From: Cladosporium sp. IMV 00045
Lineage: Eukaryota > Ascomycota > Dothideomycetes > Cladosporiales > Cladosporiaceae
Assembly (NCBI GenBank): GCA_001931905.2
Contig: MSJI02000940.1
Coordinates: forward strand, 62,001 to 126,000
Direction: 5' to 3'
DNA: 64,000 nucleotides
Shown here: piece by piece, positions 11,363 to 22,351 of the stretch
How the letters are laid out: every line of letters starts with the position of its first letter
Position numbering within the stretch: the first letter of the stretch is position 1
Translations under genes and position numbers: made by a program
Notes under the pieces: generated by a model
The model's database searches: none
What the model was told of the DNA's origin: nothing
What the model saw: only the letters and a program-made list of their open reading frames with translations

Positions 11363-13045
11363 TTACTCCTCTTGTTCAGCGACAAGCAACTCCGCCAACT
11401 CCTCTCGGCTGAGCGTGCTCTTTCTCCTAGCGCGGCCGCGTATCTTAGTCTTCTTCAGCGGGCTGAAGATCTGGCCCAGGGTATCATCGTCTTGCAGCTC
11501 GTCCTGATCAGCCGAACCATCTAATTGCATCGTATTGCCCCCAGCCTTCGCCTGAGGATGAGCATCTCGTGCTGCCTGAGCATCGGCTGCTTCTCGGGCG
11601 ACGGCGTCCAGCTTTTCGTTGAGCGTCATTTGTGCTTCTGACGATTCCTCGGCAAGGTCTTGCTCTCCCATGGATTGCTTTGTTTCTCTGTGTCCGCTCC
11701 GATTTGATCGAGCAGTGTCCAGCTTCGAGCTCTTCACAGGAGACCTTTGAATGGTTCCTGGCGGACGAAGATCAAATCCCGCAGGCGGTTCCAGCACATC
11801 ACGCTTCCGCTTCGACGAGCCCATCGAGCTCAAGCTGTCTGCGAGTTTGGGTGCTTCCAGCATCACGCTTGACTCATCCATCTCGTCCTCGTCCGGCAAG
11901 CGGATATCGCTGACGTCTTCATCAATAAAGCTCTGCTCTGGCTCCTCTTCCTGTTCCCCATATCTGAATTGACCATCTCTTGCGGGTGAAACGAGTCCCA
12001 TGCCTTGCTGTAGATCCTCCAGCCTGAGCGTTTCTCCAGTGTCCAAACGAGTGCGCCAGCCCTCCATCATAATCAATACATCCTTCCAGCGTGTTTCCAT
12101 GTGCTCCCATCCCTGTCTCAAACGTACAATCTCATCGTCACGCACTTCCACCTCGTCCACGGACACGAAGTTGGGATTTGTGAGGATTTTCTTGAGGTGC
12201 GATAGCGTGTTGTCCAGTTCCGTCGCCAGGGTCTCGTACGAGGTCGGAAGAGCGTGCACGATGTTGTTCTGCTTCCCATCGCCAAACTCGTCGCTGCTGC
12301 CTCGACTTCCAATCGCGCTGTCGGCCATGATTTGTGTGTTCGCAGGTAATCCTAGTAGATCCTTCATCGTGCCCAACGCCTCACGCAGCAGTCCGATCAG
12401 CCCGTCGTTCTCATCACTCAAACTCTGACTCAGTTGAGTCAAGAACTCTGTCGTCTCTTGTTTCAAGCTATACTCCGGATCCTTGACTTCCTTAGTCGAA
12501 GACTCCTGCTGTCTCCTCCCGCCCGTGATAGTCATTGACGGCGCCGACACACCAGCCCTATTTCCCCTCCTCTGATCCTGTAGATGCGCCTTCAATCTCG
12601 CCAACTCGAGATCCCGCTTCTTCACATCATTGGCGCATTGCGTCCTGACCTGCGCGAGCGAAGTCTTCAGTCTCCCCACCTGCTCAAGCAAACTCTTCAC
12701 GCTTCTCTCGACCTTCCTCAGCTCTTCCTTCGCGACCCGCTCCGCCGTCCTCATCTGCACGGCTTCACGCGCATGCTCCTCACTCTTGACTCTCAAGCGC
12801 TCGATCTCGGCGTTCTTGCGCGTGTCTTCCGCTCTCAGCTGCCGCACGGAGAAGGACAGCTGCTCATTGCGTTCCTTGTCTCTGTCCGAGCGGAGCACCA
12901 GGTCGTGCACGAGATTGATTATCTGGGCGCGGGACTCGCGCGAGGGTTTGACGAAGTCGATGTCCGCGCCGTTGCGGAGCAGGCCGCGGGCGAGGAGGAG
13001 GTTGTTTAGGTAGGTTGAGGCGGTGCGGAGGGACTCGCTGTCCAT
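11363..13045 (-). CDS. tinA: TinA / Msd1 / SSX2IP-like coiled-coil spindle-pole protein
   Basis: 560 aa, no introns. The start at 13045 (MDSESLRTASTYLNNLLLARGLL) is chosen because it matches the family's N-terminus; an upstream in-frame ATG at 13156 adds 37 poorly conserved-looking residues. The sequence NNLLLARGLLRNGADIDFVK near residues 14-33 resembles the Afadin/alpha-actinin-binding (ADIP/SSX2IP) domain of NIMA-interactive TINA and fission-yeast Msd1. A long charged coiled coil covers about 50-165. A second helical region (LTQLSQSLSDENDGLIGLLRE) follows, then an acidic, Ser-rich half and a basic tail (KKTKIRGRARRKS). Known homologues act at spindle pole bodies to anchor microtubules with a WD-repeat partner. 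Function here is by homology. Confidence 0.8.
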   Translation of the reverse strand: MDSESLRTASTYLNNLLLARGLLRNGADIDFVKPSRESRAQIINLVHDLVLRSDRDKERNEQLSFSVRQLRAEDTRKNAEIERLRVKSEEHAREAVQMRTAERVAKEELRKVERSVKSLLEQVGRLKTSLAQVRTQCANDVKKRDLELARLKAHLQDQRRGNRAGVSAPSMTITGGRRQQESSTKEVKDPEYSLKQETTEFLTQLSQSLSDENDGLIGLLREALGTMKDLLGLPANTQIMADSAIGSRGSSDEFGDGKQNNIVHALPTSYETLATELDNTLSHLKKILTNPNFVSVDEVEVRDDEIVRLRQGWEHMETRWKDVLIMMEGWRTRLDTGETLRLEDLQQGMGLVSPARDGQFRYGEQEEEPEQSFIDEDVSDIRLPDEDEMDESSVMLEAPKLADSLSSMGSSKRKRDVLEPPAGFDLRPPGTIQRSPVKSSKLDTARSNRSGHRETKQSMGEQDLAEESSEAQMTLNEKLDAVAREAADAQAARDAHPQAKAGGNTMQLDGSADQDELQDDDTLGQIFSPLKKTKIRGRARRKSTLSREELAELLVAEQEE

Positions 13046-14483
13046 TTTTGGGGGTGGACGGGAGCCGTGGGAGGCTCGTCGAGGATTTTTTATTTGATAT
13101 GCGGTGAGGGAGACTTGCTTGAGAAGTGCAATGGGTGCTTGAAGTTGTGCTTCCAATGTTTACGGTGTGATATTTGGCTTTAGCCGTTCTGGGACTAGTG
13201 AGTTGAGCTCGACGCACCGAGGATTGATGAATACCTACTGATGAACTTCGAGGCGATGCATCAATGAGGCATTTCACTGATGATTACCGTATCGATGAAT
13301 TTTCATGAACGCATATCGACAGCTGACAATCGTCATCAATGGAATAAATTTGATCTGATGGAAACCGGCGAAATAGATGGGATGTCGAGGAAATCCAACA
13401 TGCACGGAGATCTTTTGTTCCTAACCAACCTGGAGACGAATCTACAAATGCGACAAATTGTCAAATGACTGAAACAACACCTATATTATGGTGAACATGG
13501 CCTTCCTCGCCTTTAAGCTTGGCGAAGCCTCTCAGCACCATCGACATTCTTCCATCATACTCAGTATGTGAAGCGAGTCAGCTGCATCTGATTGAAGCTT
13601 CGATTCGTGTGATGGTGGAGGCTTTGCCGGCTTCCGATGGCATTCGTCTGCACGGCGGCCAGGTACACGAATAGCGTCAACAAAGCGCTTATATCGATGA
13701 AGTTGATCGTTGAATCTATTGCGAGTCGCCACAAGAATAGCCACAGAATAAGCCTTCTCGTATTCGCTGTACAAAGTGAGAAAGCAGAGCCATCAAGTCG
13801 CATGGCATTCGCTTGTGATGCAAGCTGACAACGGAGGCATGCAAGCGGCCGCCCCGTCAAGATCTAAGAGCGTAATAGTACCATTTATCCAGCTCTCCAG
13901 ATAAGAGATCTGGTTCTACTATTCGAACCGCCGTACATTATCTATCGCAAACTCAGGCCATTCCAGGCAGGTCCGGCTATGGTCAACCGATGCACGTTCC
14001 AAAAAATCGTCTTGCCTCGGTTCACGAGCTTGATGGGATATCTTCAAGCACATGTACCGAGAGTCTGACTGCAGGTATACAATTCATCAAATTGACTTCG
14101 AAGGGAGATAATCAAGCTTATTAGATGTATACAAGTCTCGCATGAATTCCTCCAGTGACTTCACATCAACATCCACTTCCCCATGCCATTCAGCCCTTGA
14201 CATCGTTCTCAATCAACATCATTCACCAGCTGCGGGGAAAGTCAAATCCTCCCCTTGTCTAGAACCCACTTCTGCCCAGCACTCCGTCGGTCCACGTATG
14301 TCGTCTCCTCCCATCTACCCGGGCAATCAGCGCCAGATGCAGACGCCTCCGAAGGCCGGTGACGCCAAGTGTAGTATTTCGGTAATGGCAGAGCATAAAG
14401 CCTCAACTCTCCCTGTTGCGCGCTGAAGAGTGAGTACCTCCAAACCTTCAAAAACCCATCTCTCGCGGTGTACCACAACAACA
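13046..14483. other. 1.4 kb divergent intergenic region
   Basis: Lies between the starts of the TinA-like gene (minus) and the SET-like gene (plus), so it should hold both promoters. Short frames at 13280-13468 (+) and 13561-13860 (-) have no recognisable features. Nothing repeat-like is seen. Confidence 0.55.
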
Positions 14484-15110
14484 ATGGCACCCTACCTGAA
14501 CGGCGACAGCCCCATCGTCGACCCTTCACAAGGAAAGACCGAACCCGCCTATCCCATCACATCCCAAGGCCTAGACGAATACTTCACCTACCACTCCCAC
14601 GGCGAAGATGGCCTCTCCAACACCCTCCGCGCCAAAGTCGACCTGCCCGCCGGCCACTTCATCGCCTACATCACAACACACACACCCCTCAAAAAAGCCG
14701 CCTGGTCAAGCGTACAAACGGGCCCAAACTCACACATCGAACTGAACAGCCCGCTCCTGTACATCAACCACTCGTGCGCGCCCAACGTGGAATTCCACAT
14801 GGTTACGCCCGACGCCCAGGGCGAGTACCCACGAGGCTACCTCACGCCCGCCGACCAGCCGGCTCCCTCGCCGGGGCAGCACGGCGTCGCAGGCGAACTC
14901 CGCGTGGCCGGGAGCCGCGACTTGAAAGCTGGCGAGGATCTCACGTTCTTCTACCCGTCCACCGAGTGGGACATGGGTAAGCCGTTCAAGTGCTTGTGCG
15001 GCGCGCCGGAGGACGTTTGTCTGGGGGAGGTGCAGGGCGCCAAGTATGTTGATCGCGCGGTTTTGCAGAAGTATTCGATCAATCAGCATATTTTGAAAAT
15101 GCTGGACTGA
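14484..15110 (+). CDS. Small SET-domain-like protein
   Basis: 208 aa, single exon, with the start chosen at the ATG in ACAACAATGGCACC; 18 further upstream codons are also open. The sequence LLYINHSCAPNVEFHM (about 90-106) is the SET-domain NHSCxPN core. RDLKAGEDLTFFYPSTEWDM (about 150-170) matches the ELxYDY-type segment that completes the AdoMet pocket. KPFKCLCGAPEDVCLG is a post-SET-like cysteine pair. The N-terminal SET strands are reduced, so this belongs to the short fungal SET-like proteins whose substrate is unknown. It could methylate a non-histone protein, or be catalytically degenerate. Confidence 0.8.
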   Translation: MAPYLNGDSPIVDPSQGKTEPAYPITSQGLDEYFTYHSHGEDGLSNTLRAKVDLPAGHFIAYITTHTPLKKAAWSSVQTGPNSHIELNSPLLYINHSCAPNVEFHMVTPDAQGEYPRGYLTPADQPAPSPGQHGVAGELRVAGSRDLKAGEDLTFFYPSTEWDMGKPFKCLCGAPEDVCLGEVQGAKYVDRAVLQKYSINQHILKMLD

Positions 15111-15391
15111 GCGTGGTTGTGAGAGGAGCGATGTTGGTGGCGGGGGGAATTGGATGGTTTGATTGAAGTGAACATTGCAGCGTTCCTGAGCGGCCTTACA
15201 TGCAGTGGACATGGCACGAAGATTATGATCGCTTAGATACCTATACTTATACCTATACCTATGCATTGAAGAAATCGATACATGTCACGAGCAGTCAGAC
15301 AGTCGAATTGTTGTAAGCACCTCTGACTTTCAGGGTCTGCGGAGCATTTCAAAGCCCACTGACAACTGCCTACCAGATGAACACATTATTA
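15111..15391. other. Spacer with TATACC-type microsatellite
   Basis: Short spacer of normal composition between the SET-like gene and the transposon. A small tandem array of ATACCT/TATACC units lies at about 15237-15263. Confidence 0.5.
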
Positions 15392-15415
15392 GAGTCGTTG
15401 CGAACCTGCAAACAG
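15390..15415 (+). repeat. Left terminal inverted repeat of the RIP-degraded element
   Basis: 26-base terminus. It differs from the right copy at three positions: G/A, A/C and C/T. Two of the three are transitions. Two GGCTCGTTTAYAGG-like units follow directly (15414-15440). Confidence 0.8.
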
Positions 15416-18064
15416 GCTCGTTTATAGGCTCGTTTACAGGTCCAATCCGGTATAGCTCCTATAGATGGTTAGTGACCTGTTAGCGCTTTATAGGTCCTAT
15501 AAAGCGCTAATAGGTACTAGGCTCGGTTATAGGTTAATAGTAGCCGTGGATTAGTGGCCTATAATTAGCTAGATATTAGTAGTAATAGTATTATAATCCG
15601 AGATTTTAATATAGTTGTTTTTAGGGTGGTTTATACTACTATCAAATAATAACTACCATTATATCATTTAGCTAAATACTATCGATTAAGGCCTCTTAGG
15701 CTAGTATACCTCTACTAGTAACGCCCTAAAGCACGATATTATTATAGTCGCCGTCGTAAACGCCCTTAGTACGCCCTCGGCTAGTATCTTATCTACGACT
15801 ACGGCCTAGAGTTAGCCTATCCGAGCGGTAGTATTATCGTGTTATTTAAATTACTCTTAATTTAGCTAAGGCTAATCTAGGTATACGCTCGCGTAGTATT
15901 ACGGCCTTTAAGAATATAGTAGGAGCCGAGTTTTAATACGTAGAAGGTATCTAATACTCCTTAATAGGAAGGCTCCTTATAAGGCTCGAAAGCGACTAGC
16001 GTATTACGTTAAGAGAGGCTAGTTCTAGTATAGGCTCCGGTAGTAAATTAGACCTAGTATAGATTATAAGGAGGTAGATTATATTAAGGGATAGTAAGAT
16101 AAGAGCCTCTCGTAAGACTACTAATGCCTCGGAGGCATTAAGGTCGGATAATACTACTAGTTAGGATAAACTATCTAATCTCAATCGGAGGTAGGGCTAA
16201 ATAGAGTCTCTAAGCTAGTTATCCTTTAAATTAGATAAAGCGGTTAATACCTCGGAGCCTCCTAAGACTCCTATAAGATTACGAGGCACTTCGAGAGGTA
16301 GTAGTACTAGTAGGGGTAGTATTCGAAGGTAGCGAGGGCGTATAGTAGGTACGTAAGTAGATACTAGTAATTCGACGGTATTAGCGTTAATCGAGCTATT
16401 AACGGAGGATAGGAAGATACGGTATCTAGAGCTAAAGGTTAGGGAGTAGGAGCTATAATATCTTCGTAATTATAGTAGTATTAGTAGTCGTATAGGTATT
16501 AGTAGTTAAGAACCTCGACGGCCTACTAGCCTTTAAGGCTAGTAATACCGCTAAGACTATAGTATTACTATAACGATACCTCCTATAGCGGAAGGTCCTA
16601 TTCCTACGCCTATAGACGGATTTAAGTCGGGTTTAGATATAGTAATAAGGTAGATCGTAGCTTTAATTTAAACTAATAATCTTATTAATCGATTAATTAG
16701 TTATTAAAGAAGATATATCTAAAGGAAGGGTAAGGTTACCTTACTAACTTTAAATACTACGGGAGTAGCCGGCTACTACCTAAAATAATATATAATTTCG
16801 ATAGATACGAGTAGTTTTAGTATATCCGGGATTAAATAGCTAGTTTATATATAAATCTATACTAAATAGGTTATATAACGCCCGATAGTACTCTTTTAGG
16901 GAGCCTAAGGTATTCTTTAAGGGTTAGAAGCCTTAAATTAAACGACTCCGAGGTCTAATTACCTCTATCTAAATACGTTTTATAATTACTAAATAAGACT
17001 CCGACCTTAAAGTATAATCCTACGGCTATAGTACCGCTACGAAGGCCTTATTTAAACGAGTTTAACTTCTACTAATTAAAGGCTATACTAAAGGCGTATT
17101 TAATACTTATTCGAAGCTCCGCTATACGGATATTAACTCTACGAGTATCCTTATTAAGAATACCGTTACGCGGCCGGTTTAGTAATAAGATAATGCGATT
17201 TAGATAGTAGGCCGGATCGCCCTAGAGATATAAACGGTCTATACTACGGTTCTTAGTATCTTATATAATACGACGAAGGCGTAATAGTACTCTCGTAGCG
17301 TTAAATATACTCTAGTCGTTCTTCTTACCCTTAAAAGGGCCCTCGAGGCTAGATACTAGGCTATCCGGAGTAATAATAGCCTAGAACTATATACTATGCT
17401 ACTTCTTACGCCCTAAATAGAAGACCTACTAACGCTTTTTAGGCCTATAGAACCTACTAAAATAACCGTCGATAAAGCCCTAAAATAGGCTAGGAGCTCC
17501 GCGATCTACGATAGTATTAGTAAACCGAGCTATATTACGATATATCCTTAGCCGTAGATACTATTAAAGGATAGGAGTAAAGTAATCGTCTAGGTAGTCT
17601 ACTACGTTATTCAATATACGAGATAGCTAGGTACGGCTCCTATTAAATAACCCTTTAAGATTATATAACCTATACGGATAGGCGAGCCGGCGGAGCGTAA
17701 CGACGAGGGCTATATCCGGTATAGGCCTAATGCCTTCGGTCTATTTAATTTCGTATATACTAAGGGCGACGACGAGGGTCCGGATATACCTCTTATTAAA
17801 GCGTATTATAAGAAGATAGCGTTTATTATCCTAATTATCTAATTGCTACATCCTTAAAACGACGAAGTTAAAATAAATAGGAATAATACCTTTACTAAAA
17901 GAGGCGGTTTAGAGCCTAAAAACGACTAAGTTATAAAGATAAAGAATAATACTATTACTAAATCGATAGGAGGCATGCCGGCTAGTAGGCAGCACGCTAA
18001 GGGCTACCAGCTCGGGCTAATTGCTAGCATCCGCACGCTAATAAACCTAAATCAATGGTCTTGG

Positions 18065-18117
18065 CTGTTTACAGGTGCACCTGTAAACAGGCTGTTTACA
18101 GGTGCGTAACGACTCTA
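18065..18117 (-). repeat. Right terminal inverted repeat and subterminal palindrome
   Basis: 18092-18117 is the right terminus. Directly inside it, 18065-18090 is a perfect 26-base palindrome (CTGTTTACAGGTG followed by its exact complement). It is made of two opposed copies of the same GTTTACAGGTG unit that forms the terminus. Such subterminal repeats are typical transposase-binding sites. This end still contains many CA and TG dinucleotides, unlike the interior. Confidence 0.75.
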
Positions 18118-19618
18118 TTGACACGCCGAGGCGCGTGGTTGAGAAACCATCGCTCGGGTCTTCTCGGGGACAGACGGCATGCGGCACATCATGCAGCTTG
18201 TATAGTCAATCACGTGGATGGCTATTTTGACTTGGGTTGCGTGCTTTTGCAAGGCGCGGGCGGGGCCCTCTGTCGCTGTAAATAAACACCCAGGCACGCC
18301 AGGCTTGCCTGTGATGCCGCCGGCGGTTTTTAGGGCCGTCATTGGCCGACGCGCACAAGTGGTAAGCTGAACCACGCGTGGGCTGGGATCGACCCCTCTC
18401 TTTCAGGGTTTCGACTGTAGAGGAGTAGCCAGACGCCGTGGTGAAGTGGTGACGCTGGGAGAAGTGAAGTCGTAGGATTGCCGTGGAGAACACATGTGTG
18501 CTGTAGTACAAAGGGCTATGGTGTTCGCGATCGAAACATGTGCTGTGACCGGGTTCAGACGCGAGATGAAGTCAGCAGACACGCACTTTGTCGATATTGG
18601 TCCCTAAGGGCAGAACCACCATGGGAGATCGGCAGGTCAACGTGTTTCTGCGAACCGCTTCCTGCGGCTGAGAGGCTGACTAGGCATCTTATGACCGTCT
18701 TGCAGCAGGAAAAGAAATGAACACGATCAAGTCACGTGTCGTATAGTAAGTAAGCAAAGCCAGCAAGCTTCACCGCCCACCAGCCGGTGACTGCCCACTT
18801 CTTCCCACACGTCACCGAAGGCCGCGCCAGGGCAAGGAAGCTGCCGTGGCTGGCTGGCTGGCTCGCTCCCTCTCGCCCACGTCTCTCGCTCCCGCTTCCA
18901 AACTGCAGCTGCGCCTTCGCCTGAGAGAAGCCACTACCACCACCACCACCGCTACCTCTCCACTACCAACATCATCCGCAAATCCCACTCACAACACCAC
19001 TCACCACCCACCACCCACCACCGCCTCCTATCAACTCTCATCCTGCTAAGGCTAGCCCTGCATCCGCCGCCCTCTCACGCGAATCAAACAAAACACACCA
19101 CTCACTACTCACGTAAGGCCACCCTCCTCTCCCTCTCTCCCCTTCCCACACCCCGCCGTCGCCGTCGCCGCCGCCCATGCCGCGTCTGCTTGCAAACCCT
19201 GTCCGCCAAGAGCATTGTATCACTGTCCCATGGACGACGGCGAGCTGTCGCAGCGAGGATTGATGTGGCCGGCCAGGCGCGCGCGGTGCCTGGCTGTGTC
19301 ATCAAGAGCACAGGAGGGAAATGCACGTCGCCGGACACCCGCCACGGCCACTGTGTTGTTGTTGCTGGTCTCGGCTTCATGACGCCGCATGACTGCCTGC
19401 ACATGTCAACAAGCGAATGCCGCGGTCAAATGTCGCACTGCATATCTAGCATCGCTGCCCATCGCCTCCCGCGCGCATTCACTTTGCCAACAACTTCCCG
19501 CCGAGCTCCACACGCGCTTGACCCCGGCGACGGCTTCACATTGCTTTTTCCGCCGCGCCTGTTGTCTTCAATCGATACTGACTCGAACTCGCAGACTCTC
19601 TTCTAACAAACCTTCAAA
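18118..19618. other. 1.5 kb region upstream of the 14-3-3 gene
   Basis: Normal composition resumes at once outside the transposon. The proximal part (18840-19600) is C-rich and pyrimidine-rich with CCACCA runs, typical of the promoter and long leader of a highly expressed fungal gene. No separate gene is convincing. Confidence 0.55.
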
Positions 19619-20661
19619 ATGGGTTACGAGGACTCCGTCTACCTCGCGAAGCTCGCTGAGCAGGCCGAGCGCTACGAGGGTATGTCATCACTTCCAGAAA
19701 GTACAGCCACCGGCGGCCGAATACTAACTCGCGAACGCAGAAATGGTCGAGAACATGAAGGCCGTCGCCTCCGCCGACCAGGAGCTGTCCGTTGAGGAGC
19801 GCAACCTGCTGTCCGTCGCCTACAAGAACGTCATTGGTGCCCGTCGTGCCTCCTGGCGCATCGTCACCTCCATCGAGCAGAAGGAGGAGAGCAAGGGCAA
19901 CGACTCTCAGGTCACCCTCATCAAGGAGTACCGTCAGAAGATCGAGGCCGAGCTCGGCAAGATCTGCGAGGACATCCTCGAGGTTCTCGAGAAGCACCTC
20001 ATCCCGTCCGCCCAGAGCGGCGAGTCCAAGGTCTTCTACCACAAGATGTGAGTGTTGATATACCCCTGGTCCTCCACGAGCCGGCGCTGATTGATGTGTC
20101 TCCACCTACAGGAAGGGTGACTACCACCGCTACCTCGCCGAGTTCGCCATGGCCGACCAGCGCAAGACTTCCGCCGACAAGTCCCTCGAGGCTTACCAGT
20201 CTGCCACCGAGATCGCCGCCACTGAGCTCGCTCCCACCCACCCCATCCGTCTCGGCCTTGCCCTGAACTTCTCGGTCTTCTACTACGAGATCCTGAACTC
20301 TCCCGACAAGGCCTGCCAGATGGCCAAGACCTCCTTTGACGAGGCCATTGCTGGTGAGTAGAAGATGATTAGATAATCGAATTGGACCGGGCTAACAAGT
20401 CACTACAGAGCTCGACACCCTCTCTGAGGAGAGCTACAAGGACTCCACCCTCATCATGCAGCTGCTCCGCGACAACCTCGTAAGTTCGCCTTCAATCTGT
20501 TCCACCTCCCACAGCCTACTAACTCTCATTCACAGACCCTCTGGACCTCCTCCGAGGCCGAGCCTTCGGGTGAGGCTGCCGCCGCACCCGCCGAGGCTCA
20601 GGCCGAGACCAAGGACACCGCCGACGCGCCCACCGGCACCGAGGACAAGCCCGCGCAGTAA
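19619..20661 (+). CDS. BMH1: 14-3-3 protein
   Basis: Five exons (19619-19679, 19741-20047, 20112-20353, 20409-20479, 20536-20661) encode 268 aa. The four introns are 55-64 nt, each with a GTRNGT-type donor and a CTAAC or CTGAT-like branch site. The product binds phosphoserine/threonine motifs as a dimer and regulates signalling, polarity and secondary metabolism in fungi. Family signatures are complete: [37 protein letters not shown], the phosphopeptide-pocket segment [13 protein letters not shown], and [20 protein letters not shown]. The C-terminal tail is acidic and Ala/Glu-rich ([20 protein letters not shown]). Homologues are BMH1/BMH2 in yeast and ArtA in Aspergillus. The gene appears intact. 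Confidence 0.98.
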
Positions 20662-20981
20662 ATGCCAACCCACACTCTTTTCTACAGAACCCCAAAGCAA
20701 ATGCGTTACGATGGCAGCGGCTGCCGCTCTTGATAGAGGAATTAGCGGCTTCATCCCCGCCCTCGAGAATGGGCGTGCGAAATTATGTTTGTTTTCCTTG
20801 TGCCTTTTTTTCCTCCTTTTAGGCCTCCTGTTGAAACCTTTTCATTTTGGCAGAAGCGTGGCGGAGTGGTGTTGCAACTGAACTGAGAATTGGGAAGGGG
20901 GATGGGAGGGGAGCTTGGGTGTTTGTGTGTGTGTGCTCGCTCTTCCGATGCGGAAAATAACAGAAAACGAGAATTCTCATG

Positions 20982-21031
<50 letters not shown>
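20982..21031. repeat. (TCA)n microsatellite
   Basis: About 16 uninterrupted TCA/CAT units in the 3' flank of the 14-3-3 gene, followed by a short CAA run. Confidence 0.9.
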
Positions 21032-21032
<1 letters not shown>

Positions 21033-21973
21033 ACAACAACCCACCAAGTTTATGGCTCTTCCTTGCCCCCGACCTGCGAAAAGAACAGAAATGTTTTTCT
21101 GAAACTGATTATCTGAGATACCTTTTCAATGTCGTCGTCTTCGTCGTCTTCACCCCTTCTCTATTTCAATTTTGCCTGATGAATTGGCCGAGCAACAGAA
21201 AACTGAACAGTTGGGGATAAGAGGATTTACCTTGCGGACGTCTTCCCAAAGCGTCCATCCAGTGCCTCGATCCTCAAAGGACAAAACATCACAATGGTCC
21301 ATCACGCGAAGAAATTACTGGAAAGCACGCAAGTAATGTCCAGTCGAGTAATCTCCGGGATGTGAGACAACTTATTTACCAGTCCGCCTTCCTCATGTTG
21401 CCCTTGGCGGGCATTTGTTCGTACGCATTCCCATTCGTATGGATTCCGCCTTCCACGCCATCTTGTTCCTCCAACGAGAAGCCCGATCTATATCGCGCAA
21501 CGGTCGTGGGTTGATATAGGTCTTAACCCGGCGCTAGGTGGATGGCGGTGGAGAAGGGGGAGGTGTGGAAAAGGGGGACGTGCACTTAACGCTCATTTTC
21601 CGGGCGGTGCGATTGCGCGAGATCTCCCGGGCCAGAATCGTGTATTTCATTTATCGTTTATTGCTTGCGTGGTTCGATCGAAGTCGGTACATTGGAGATT
21701 CGCGCTGGCCCTTGTTTTCTGTACCTGCGTGCGTGAAATCCTCTCGACAACACGTGATGTGAAGGAAACGCATCGAGAGCAAGGATCTCTCTGGGATTGC
21801 ATGTACATAATCGAAGTCGCAGCCTTGCTTTTGTTACTTGCTTGGTGACCCTATACCACCCACAGCTATTGGTCGGACTGGGATCCGGCGTAGAGCGGGG
21901 TTGGCTTGCTTCTGGGTGAGATTTCAAGGATGGTGGTGTGAGTTGGTGGGTGGATGGATGGATGGATGGGAAG

Positions 21974-21997
21974 CTCTCTCTCTCTCTCTCTCTCTCT
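21974..21997. repeat. (CT)n microsatellite
   Basis: Twelve CT units in the 5' flank of the Csx1-like gene. Confidence 0.9.
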
Positions 21998-22316
21998 GCC
22001 TTGGTCGGGCAAAGGCGTTCTCTGGCGTTTCCTTTCATTCGATCAGCGTGCGAATTTACCTAGTTGTGAGTTTTTCAGTCCTCTGAGTTTGGTCGAGTCT
22101 CCATCCATCTCGCTATTCTGCCTTTCTTGGCTTGCTGTTCCCTCTCCCCCTCCCCCCAGAGTTGTGGGTTTTTGCGCGCTTTCGATACATTTCCATTCTC
22201 AAGCACAAAGCAATCCCTCTTCCCCTCTCTTCTCTCTTTCTCTCCCTCTCACCACTTCCGCATCGATTTTTCTCTTGCTTTTGCTTGCTTGCTCGCAATT
22301 GCTCCGACACGGCGTT

Positions 22317-22320
<4 letters not shown>

Positions 22321-22348
<28 letters not shown>
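22321..22348. repeat. (TC)14 microsatellite
   Basis: Fourteen TC units in the same pyrimidine-rich flank. A third tract lies at about 23351-23395. Confidence 0.9.

Positions 22349-22351
<3 letters not shown>

Larger units (their letters stand above)
15390..18117. mobile_element. RIP-degraded DNA transposon with inverted termini and TA duplication
   Basis: The left end, 15390-15415 (TAGAGTCGTTGCGAACCTGC then AAACAG), is matched at 23 of 26 positions by the reverse complement of the right end, 18092-18117. The outermost TA on each side (15390-15391 and 18116-18117) fits a TA target-site duplication, as made by Tc1/mariner-Fot/pogo-type elements, and leaves a 2724-bp element. Inside, CpA and TpG are almost absent, TpA is everywhere and CpG is kept: the RIP pattern of Pezizomycotina. 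No intact ORF remains. On the plus strand, stretches such as 16381-16473 and 16570-16740 still read as protein-like sequence broken by TAG/TAA, as expected if glutamine codons were converted to stops. No transposase motif is recognised, so the superfamily call is from termini only. Confidence 0.8.

Noticed and set aside
13905..13945. B-box-like GGTTCGAAT on the minus strand, possible tRNA
   Set aside because: No matching T-stem, A box or acceptor stem around it.
15392..18115. Centromere-like or simply AT-rich spacer interpretation of the AT-rich block
   Set aside because: Paired inverted termini, TA duplication, retained CpG and specific CpA loss fit a RIP-mutated transposon better.
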